Source: Nymphaea colorata (Eukaryota > Streptophyta > Magnoliopsida > Nymphaeales > Nymphaeaceae). Taken from it: DNA of 60,000 bases. The stretch spans positions 26,509,934 through 26,569,933 of the forward strand of contig NC_045138.2 in the NCBI RefSeq assembly GCF_008831285.2, read 5' to 3'. Every line of letters starts with the position of its first letter. Within the stretch, counting starts at the first letter, position 1. The notes under the pieces are model-generated. The model was not told where the DNA came from. It did not search any database and saw only the letters and a program-made list of their open reading frames with translations. A program made the position numbers and the translations under genes. Below, in pieces: positions 48,564 to 57,736 of the stretch.

Positions 48564-51500
48564 CATAGTCAATACTTTTCTCTCACACATAGCCTCCTAA
48601 AATGGACCATTATGCTAATGCATCTAGTTGGTCATGCATCGGCTATGTCTTCAGTCAGCCATTTATTTCAAGTGCATTTGATTGACTTTTTGAACGGAAT
48701 GGTGGGGACGTTGCCTCATCAAGATCCATATGCAGTTCCCTGGTCTCACAGGACTGCTTCTCCTCTGCTTGTATGGGTTTCATCGTACCATTTGCGCCCA
48801 TAATGAGAAGATCACACATCATTAACAACTCATTTCTTGGGTGCACCTTAAGTTATAAGCATCGCTCTCTCGTACCAAGACGATGAGGCGAGATGCACAA
48901 GATCGTCAATAATTATCCCAAACAATGTCTATGTCAGTTCATGTCTAAACGTCAAAAATGTGCTCGCAGATGCAACATCAGCTACTTCACCATGAGAACC
49001 AAACAGCCATTTATTTCAATTGCACATAACTGACATTGTGAACATGAGGGCAGGGACTTTGCCTCATCAAGATCCATATGAAGTTCCCATGTCTCACAAG
49101 ACTGCTTCCCCTCTTGATGTATAGGGTTCATCGCATCTTTCCTACCCTAGTTTTTTCATAGCTAATACTTTTGTCTCACACATAACATTCGATGCATCTA
49201 GTTGGCCATGTATCGACTATGTCTTCAGTCCGCCATTTATTTCAAATGCATTTTATTGACATCTTGAACTTGATGGTAGGGATGTTGCCTCGTCAAAATC
49301 CATATGAAGTTCCCATGTCTCATGGGACAGATTCCCCTTTTGTTGTATGGGGTTCATCGCATCTTTCCTACCCTAGTTTTTTCATAAAGAATACTTTTGT
49401 CTCACACATAACCTCATAAAACTGACCACTATGCCGATGCAACTAGTTGGCCATGCATCAGCTATGTCTTCAATCCGCCAATTATTTCAAGAGCATGTGT
49501 TTGACATCTTGAACTTGATGGTAGGAATGTTGCCTCGTCAATATCCATATACAGTTCCCATGTCTCACGGGACTGATTCCCCTTTTGTAGTATGGGGTTC
49601 CTCGCATCTTTCCTACCCTAGTTTTTTCATAATCAATACTTTTATGTCACACATAACCTTCTAAAACTGACCATTATGCTGATGCATCTAGTTGGTCATA
49701 CATCGGCTATGTCTTCAGTCAACCATTTATTTCAAGTGCAATTGATTGACTTTTTGAATTAGATGGTGGGGACGGTGCCTCATCAAGATCCATATGCAGT
49801 TCCCAGGTCTCACAGGACTGCTTTTCCTCTGGTTGTACGGGTTTCATGGTATCATTTGCACCCATAATGAGACAATCACACATCATTAACAACTCATTTC
49901 TTGAGTGCTCCTTAAGTTATAAGTATCCCTCTCTCTTACCAAGACGATGAGGCGAGATGCACAAGATCGTCAATAATTATGCCAAACACAATTTACGTTT
50001 GTTCATGTCTAATCGTCAAAAATTTGCTCGCAGATGCAACACCCGCTACTTCACCATGAGAGCCAAACAACCATTTATTTCAATTGCACATAACTAACAT
50101 TTTAAACTTGATGGTAGGGACGTTGCCTCATCAAGATTCATATGCAGTTCCCATGTCTCACGGGACAGCTTCCCCTTTTGTTGTATTGGGTTCATCGCAT
50201 CTTTCCTGCCATAGTTTTTTCATAGTGAATACTTTTGTCTCACACATAACCTCTTAAAACTGACCATTACATAACCTCCTAAAACTGACCATTACATAAC
50301 CTCCTAAAACTGACCATTATGCCGATGCATCTAGTTGGTCATGCATCGGCTATTTCTTCAATTAATCAGTTATTTCTAGTGCATTTGATTGACTTTTTGA
50401 ACTTGATGGTAGAGACGTTGCCACATCAGGATCCATACGCAGTTCTCATGTCTCACGGGACTGCTTCCCCTCTTGTTGTACAGGGTTCATCGTATCATTC
50501 CTACCCAGTTTTTTAATAGTTAATACTTTTGTCTTACACATGACCTCCTAAAACGGACCATTATGCTGATGCATTTAGTTAGACATGCATAGGCTATGTC
50601 TTCAGTCAGCCATTTATTTCAAGTGCATTTTATTGGCATTTTGAACTTGACGGCACGGACGTTGACTAATCAAGATCTATATGCAGTTCCCATGTCTCAC
50701 GAGACCACTTCCCCTTCTGTTGTACGGGGTTCATCGTATCATTTGTGCCCATAATGAGACAATCACACATCATTAACAACTCACTTCCTGAGTGTTCTTA
50801 AGTTGTAAGCTTCGCTCTCTCGTACCAAGACGATGAGGCCAGATGCACAGGATCGTCAATAATTATGCCAAACAAAGTCTATGTTTGTTCATGTACAATT
50901 GTCAAAAATGTGCTCGCAAATGCAACATCCGCTACTTCACCATGAGAACCAAACAACCATTTATTTAATTGCACACAACTGACATTTTGAACTTGAGGCA
51001 GGCACGTTGCCTCATCAAGATCCATATACAGCTCCCATATTCCACGGGACTGCTTTCCCTTTTGTTGTATAGGGTTCATCGCATCTTTCCTACCATAGTT
51101 TTGTCATAGTCAATAGTTTTGTCTCACACATAACCTCCTAAAACTGACCATTATGCAGATGCATCTAGTTGGCCATGCATCGGCTACGTCTTCAGTCCGC
51201 CAATTATTTTAAGTGCATGTGATTGACATCATTAACTTGATGGCAGGGACGTTGCCTCGTCAATATCCATATGCAGTTCCCATGTCTCACGGGACTGCTT
51301 TCCCTCTTGTTGTACGAGGTTCATCGTATCTTTCCTACCTTAGTTTTTTCAGAGTAAATACTTTTGTCTCACACATAACCTCCTAAAACTGACCATTATG
51401 CCGATGCATCCAATTGGTCATGCATCGGCTATGTCCTCAATCAGCCGTTTATTTCATGTGCATTTTATTGACATTTTAAACTTGATGGTAGGGATGTTGC

Positions 51501-52326
51501 CTCATCAAGATCCATATGCAGTTCCCATCTCTCACGGAACAGATTCACCTTTTGTAGTACGGGGTTCCTCGCGTCTTTCCTACCTTAGTTTTTTCATAGT
51601 GAATACTTTTGTCTCACACATAACCTCCTAAAACTGACCATAATGCCGATGCAACTACATGACCATGCATCGGATATGTCTTCAATTAATCATTTATTTC
51701 TAGTGCATTTGATTCACTTTTGGAACTTGATGGTAGGAGCGTTGCATCATCAAGATCCATTTGCAATTCCCATGTCTCACGAGACTGCTTCCCCTCTTGT
51801 TGTACGGGGTTCATCGCATCTTTTATACCTAGTTTTTTCATAGTCAATACTTTTGTCTCACACATAACCTCCTAAAACTGACCATTACGCCGATGCATCT
51901 AGTTGGCAATACAACGGCTATGTCTTCAGTCCGCCAATTATTTTAAGTGCATGTGATTGACATCATTAACTTGATGGCAGGGACGTTGTCTCGTCAATAT
52001 CCATATGCAGTTCCCATGTCTCACGGGACTGTTTCCCCTCTTGTTGCACGAGGTTCATCGTATCTTTCCAACCATAATTTTTTCATAGTAAATACTTTTC
52101 TCACACATAACCACCTAAAACTGACCATTATACCAATGCATCTAGTTGGCCATGCATCGGCTATGTCTTCAATTAATCATTTATTTCTAGTGCATTTGAT
52201 TGACTTTTCGAACTTGATGGTAGGGGTGTTGCATCATCAAAATCCATTTGCAGTTCCCATGTCTCACGAGACTGCTTCAGCTCTTGTTGTACGGGGTTCA
52301 TTGTATCTTTCCTACCTAGTTTTTTT
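48564..52326. repeat. Higher-order repeat, 3763 bp, copy 3
   Basis: Third copy. A fourth copy starts but stops after about 83 bp (52327-52409), where GCATCGGCTATG jumps to ACATTTTAAACTTG of another monomer type. Confidence 0.95.
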
Positions 52327-52409
52327 CATAGTCAATACTTTTCTCTCACACATAGCCTCCTAAAATGGACCATTATGCTAATGCATCTAGTTGGTCATGC
52401 ATCGGCTAT

Positions 52410-55400
52410 GACATTTTAAACTTGATGGTAGGGATGTTGCCTCAACAATATCCATATGCAGTTCCCATGTCTCACGGAACAGATTCCCCTTCTGTAGTAC
52501 GGGGTTCCTTGCGTCTTTGCTACCTTAGTTTTTTTATAGCGAATACTTTTGTCTCACACATAACCTCCTAAAACTGATCATTATGCCGATGCATCTAGTT
52601 GGCCATGCATCGGCTATGTCTTCAATTAATCATTTATTTCTAGTGCATTTGATTGACTTTTCGAACTTGATGGTAGGGGCGTTGCATCATCAAAATCCAT
52701 TTGCAGTTCCCATGTCTCACGAGACTGCTTCCCCTCTTGTTGTACGGGGTTCATTGTATCTTTCATACCTAGTTTTTTTCATAGTCAATACTTTTGTCTC
52801 ACACATAACCTCCTAAAATTGACCATTATGCCGATGCATCTAGTTGGCCATGCATCGGCTATGTCTTCAGTCCGCCAATTATTTTAAGTGCATGTGATTG
52901 ACATCATTAACTTGATGGCAGGGACGTTGCCTCGCCAATATCCACATGCAGTTCTCATGTCTCACGGGACTGCTTCCCCTCTTGTTGCACGAGGTTCAAC
53001 GTATCTTTCCTACCATAGTTTTTTCATTGTAAATACTTTTGTCTCACACATAACATCCTAAAACTGACCATTGTGCCAATGCATCGAGTTGGCCATGCAT
53101 CGGCTATGTGCTCAGTCAGCCATTTATTTCATGTTCATTTTATTGACCGTTTAAACTTGATGATAGGGATGTTGCCTCATCAAGATCCATATGGAGTTCC
53201 CATGTCTCGCGGAACAGATTCACCTTTTGTAGTACGGGGTTCCTCGCGTGTTTCCTACCTTAGTTTTTTCATAATGAATACTTTTGTCTCACACATAACC
53301 TCCTAAAACTGACCATAATACCGATGCATCTAGATGATCATGCATCGGATATGTCTTCAATTAATCATTTATTTCTAGTGCATTTGATTCACTTTTTGAA
53401 CTTGATGGTAGGAGCGTTGCATCATCAAGATCCATTTGCAATTCTCATGTCTCACGAGACTGCTTCCGCTCTTGTTGTACGGGGTACATTGTATCTTTCC
53501 TACCTAGTTTTTTTCATAGTCAATACTTTTGTCTCACACATAACCTCCTAAAACTGACCATTACGCCGATGCATCTAGTTGGCAATACAACGGCTATGTC
53601 TTCAGTCCGCCAATTATTTTAAGTGCAAGTGATTGACATCATTAACTTGATGGCAGGGACGTTGCCTCGTCAATATCCATATGCATTTCCCATGTCTCAC
53701 GGGACTGCTTCCCCTCTTGTTGCACGAAGTTCATCGTATCTTTCCTACCATAGTTTTTTCATAGTAAATACTTTTCTCACACATAACCTCCTAAAACTGA
53801 CCATTATACCGATGCATCTAGTTGGCCATGCATCGGCTATGTCTTTAATTAATCATTTATTGCTAGTGCATTTGATTGACATTTCGAACTTGATGGTAGG
53901 GGTGTTTCATCATCAAAATCCATTTGCAGTTCCCATGTCTCACGAGACTGCTTCCCCTCTTGTTGTACGGGGTTCCTCGGGTGTTTCCTACCTTAGTTTT
54001 TTCATAATGAATAATTTTGTCTCACACATAACCTCCTAAAACTGACCATAATGCCGATGCATCTACATGACCATGCATCGGATATGTCTTCAATTAATCA
54101 TTTATTTCTAGTGCATTTGATTCACTTTTTGAACTTGATGGTAGGAGCGTTGCGTCATCAAGATCCATTTGCAATTCCCATGTCTCACAAGACTGCTTCC
54201 CCTCTTGTTGTATGGGGTTCATCGCATCTTTTCTACCTAGTTTCTTCATAGTCAATACTTTTGTCTCACACATAACCTCCTAAAACTGATCATTATGCCG
54301 ATGCATCTAGTTGGCCATCCAACGGCTATGTCTTCAGTCCGCCAATTATTTTAAGTGCATGTGATTGACATCATTAACTTGATGGCAGGGACGTTGCCTC
54401 GTCAATATCCATATGCAGTTCCCATGTCTCACAGGACTGCTTCCCCTCTTGTTGCACGAGGTTCATCGTATCTTTCCTACCATAGTTTTTTCATAGTAAA
54501 TACTTTTCTCACACATAACCTCCTAAAACTGACCATACCGATGCATCTAGTTGGCCATACATCGGCTATGTCTTCAATTAATCATTTATTTCTAGTGCAT
54601 TTGATTGACTTTTCGAACTTGATGGTAGGGGTGTTGCATCATCAAAATCCATTTGCAATTCCCATGTCTCACAAGACTGCTTCCCCTCTTGTTGTACGGG
54701 GTTCATTGTATCTTTCCTACCTAGTTTTTTTCATAGTCAATACTTTTGTCACACACATAACCTCCTAAAATTGACGATTATGACGATGCATCTAGTTGGC
54801 CATGCATCGGCTATCTCTTCAGTCCGCCAATTATTTTAAGTGCATGTGATTGACATCATTAACTTGATGGCAGGGACGCTGCCTCGCCAATATCCATATG
54901 CAGTTCCCATGTCTCAAGGGACTGCTTCCCCTCTTGTTGCACGAGGTTCATCGTATCTTTCCTACCATAGTTTTTTCATAGTAAATACTTTTGTCTCACA
55001 CATAACCTCCAAAAACTGACCATTAAGCCGATGTGTCGAGTTGTGGCCATGCATCGGCTATGTCCTCAGTCAGCAATTTTTTTCATGTTGATTTTATTGA
55101 CATTTTAAGCTTGATGGTAGGGATGTTGCCTCATCAAGATCCATATGTAGTTCCCATGTATCACGGAACAGATTCCCCTTTTGTAGTACGGGGTTTCTCG
55201 CGTCTTCTACTTGGTCATGCATCGGATATGTCTTCAATTAATCATTTATTTCTAGTGCATTTGATTCACTTTTTGAACTTGATGGTAGGAGCATTGCATC
55301 ATCAAGATCCATTTGCAATTCCCATGTCTCACGAGACAGCTTCCCCTCTTGTTGTACGGGGTTCATCGCGTCTTTTCTACCTAATTTTTTCATAGTCAAT

Positions 55401-57450
55401 ACTTTTGTCACACACATAATTTCCTAAAACTGACCATTATGCCGATGCATCTAGTTGGCCATGCATCGGCTATGTCTTCAGTCCGCCAATTATTTTAAGT
55501 GCATGTGATTGACAACATTAACTTGATGGCAGGGACGTTGCCTCGCCAATATCCATATGCAGTTCTCATGTCTCATGGGACTGCTTCCCCGCTTGTTGTA
55601 TAGGGCATCTTTCCTACCTTAGTTTTTTCATAGTGAATACTTTTGTCTCACATAACCCCCTAAAACTGACCATTATGCCGATGCATCTAGTTGGCCATGC
55701 ATCGGCTATGTCTTCAATTAATCATTTATTTCTAGTGCATTTGATTGACTTTTTGAACTTGATGGTAGAGGCGTTGCATCATCAAAATCCATTTGCAGTT
55801 CCCATGTCTCACGAGACTGCTTCCCCTCTTGTTGTACGGGGTTCATTGTATCTTTCCTACCTAGTTTTTTTCATAGTCAATACTTTTGTCACACACATAA
55901 CCTCCTAAAATTGACCATTATGCCGATGCATCTACTTGGTCATGCATCGGCTATGTCTTCAGTCCGCCAATTATTTTAAGTGCATGTGATTGACATCATT
56001 AACTTGATGACAGGGACATTGCCTCGTCAATAGCCATATGCAGTTCCCATTTCTCACGGGATTGCTTCCCCTCTTGGTGCACGAGGTTAATCGTATCTTT
56101 CCAACCATAGTTTTTTCATAGTAAATACTTTTGTCTCACACATAACCTCCTAAAACTAACCATTATGCCGATGCATCGAGTTGGCCATGCATCGGCTATG
56201 TCCTCAGTCAGCCATTTATTTCATGTGCATTTTATTGACATTTTAAACTTGATGGTAGGGATGTTGGCTTATCAACATCCAAATGCAGTTCCGATGTCTC
56301 GCGGAACAGATTCCCCTTTTGCAGTACGGGGTTTCCTCGCGTCTTTCCTACCTTAGTTTTTTCATAGTGAATACTTTTGTCTCACACATAACCTCCTAAA
56401 ACTGACCATAATGCCGATGCATCTAGATGACCATGCATCGGCTATGTCTTCAATTAATCATTTATTTCTAGTGCATTTGATTCACTTTTTGAACTTGATT
56501 GTAGGAGCGTTGCATCATCAAGAACCATTTGCGATTCCCATGTCGTACGAGACTACTTCCCCTCTTGTTGTACGGGGTTCATCGCATCTTTTCTACCTAG
56601 TTTTTTCATAGTCAATACTTTTGTCACACACATAACCTCCTAAAACTGACCATTATGCCGATGCATCTAGTTGGCCATGCATCGGCTATGTCTTCAGTCC
56701 GCCAATTATTTTAAGTGCATGTGATTCACATCATTAACTTGATGGCAGGGACGTTGCCTCGCAAATATCCACATGCAATTCCCATTTCTCTCGGGACTGC
56801 TTCCCCTCTTGTTGCACGAGGTTCATCGTATCTTTCCTACCATAGTTTTTTCATAGTGAATACTTTTCTCACACATAACCTCCTAAAACTGACCATTGTA
56901 CCGATGCATCTAGTTGGCCATGCATCGGCTATGTCTTCAATTAATCATTTATTTCTAGTGCATTTGATTGACTTTTCGAACTTGATCGTAGGGGTGTTGC
57001 ATCATCAAAATCCATTTGCAGTTCCCATGTCTCACGAGACTGCTTCCCTTCTTGTTGTACGGGGTTCATTGTATCTTTCCGACCTAGTTTTTTTCATAGT
57101 CAATACTTTTGTCACACACATAACCTCCTAAAATTGACCATTATGCCGATGCATCTAGTTGGCCATGCATCGGCTATGTCTTCAGTCCGCCAATTATTTT
57201 AAGTGCATGTGATTGACATCATTAACTTGATGGCAGGGACGTTGCCTCGCCAATATCCATATGCAGTTCCCATGTCTCACGGGACTGCTTCCCCTCTTGT
57301 TGCACGAGGTTCATCGTATCTTTCCTACCATAGTTTTTTCATAGTAAATACTTTTATCTCACACATAACCTCCTAAAACTGACCATTATGTCGATGCATC
57401 GAGTTGGCCATGCATCGGCTATGTCCTCAGTCAGCCATTTATTTCATGTT
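52410..57450. repeat. Pentameric higher-order repeat region, period 1223 bp
   Basis: Monomers here fall into four sequence types. Type a has TTTCTAGTGCATTTGATTGA; b has CGCCAATTATTTTAAGTGCA; c has ATTTCATGTGCATTTTATTG; d has TTTCTAGTGCATTTGATTCA. Their order c-d-b-a-b repeats: c at 56165, d 56411, b 56656, a 56898, b 57143, c 57388. The same order runs from 55022 with a shortened d unit (near 55210), giving a spacing of 1143 there, and from 53073 before an exchange at 53.97 kb. The run b-c-d-b-a also occurs near the end of each 3763-bp unit. Confidence 0.85.
53809..54050. repeat. Chimeric satellite monomer (type a head, type c tail)
   Basis: The unit begins as type a (TTTATTGCTAGTGCATTTGA) but after TTGTTGTACGGGGTTC it continues CTCGGGTGTTTCCTACCTTA with ATAATGAATA, the tail of the type c unit at 53240-53280. 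It is followed by type d, as type c units are. The b and c units expected in between are missing. Confidence 0.8.
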
Positions 57451-57736
57451 TGTAGAAACACGAACCACAAAGAGAGAGAGTGGAGAACGAACACACAATC
57501 TACGTGGAAAACCTCAGAAAGAGGTGAAAAACCACGGGGAGGCTCTGACCTAGGGGCACACCGCAACCCTAGGAGAGAGAAAATTATATTTCACTTAATT
57601 CAACACTAAACACAAGTGACAATATAAAGAGGGAGAGAGGAGAAGCCGCCTAGGGTACCGAGCCCGCCTCGGTACCCGCGCCCCATAGAACCGGGTCCAG
57701 GAATGGATCCGGTTCCCACAGCAACATATTCTAACA
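57451..57736 (-). mobile_element. 3' LTR of a Ty1/copia element (286 bp)
   Basis: On the minus strand it begins TGTTAGAATATG (57736) and ends GTTTCTACA (57451), giving TG...CA ends. It contains two hairpins: GGGTACCGAG/CTCGGTACCC (57653-57677, perfect 10-bp stem) and AACCGGGTCC/GGATCCGGTT (57689-57714, one mismatch). The element is inserted in a satellite monomer after TTTATTTCATGTT; the five bases ATGTT (57446-57450) would be one copy of the target duplication. The 5' LTR is outside the window. Confidence 0.88.

Larger units (their letters stand above)
32705..50970. repeat. Long-type satellite units carrying an unrelated segment of about 220 bp (14 occurrences)
   Basis: In these units, after CATCGTA(T/C)C, the usual stretch through the next hairpin is replaced by a different sequence. 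It starts ATTTGCGCCCATAATGAGA, contains CACACATCATTAACAACTCA and CAAGACGATGAGGCGAGATG, and rejoins the monomer at CCATTTATTTCAATTGCACA. The CATAATGAGA marker is near 32713, 33304, 34109, 36034, 38052, 41274, 42339, 43224, 45037, 46102, 46987, 48800, 49865 and 50750: five in the left part and three in each 3763-bp unit. None after about 51 kb. Confidence 0.9.
32383..57450. repeat. Satellite array, 245-bp monomer, about 25 kb
   Basis: About one hundred head-to-tail units. Unit starts are regularly spaced (for example 35112, 35357, 35602, 35846; 38945, 39190, 39434, 39679). Constant blocks include GATGCATCTAGTTGGCCATG, CATTTATTTCAAGTGCATTT, TCAAGATCCATATGCAGTTC, CCCATGTCTCACGGGACTGC and TCTCACACATAACCTCCTAA. 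Units on the left (32.4-41 kb) are most diverged; the centre and right are homogeneous. The left edge is a sharp junction with the AT-rich repeat at 32382/32383; the right edge in this window is a copia insertion at 57451. I do not recognise the family. Placement at a centromere, subtelomere or elsewhere cannot be told from sequence alone. Confidence 0.97.

Noticed and set aside
32383-57450. CRISPR-like array
   Set aside because: Repeats are 245 bp, contiguous and without unique spacers, and the genome is a plant's. It is a satellite.
32383-57450. Calling the satellite centromeric
   Set aside because: Higher-order structure and a nested retroelement fit, but housekeeping genes lie within 10 kb of the array edge and there is no CENH3 evidence; location cannot be decided from sequence.
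32525-57609. Dozens of 60-138 codon frames on the plus strand and 62-66 codon frames on the minus strand across the satellite
   Set aside because: They are the same stretch of a tandem repeat read again and again, in shifting frames. Not listed as genes; reported only as a pattern to test.
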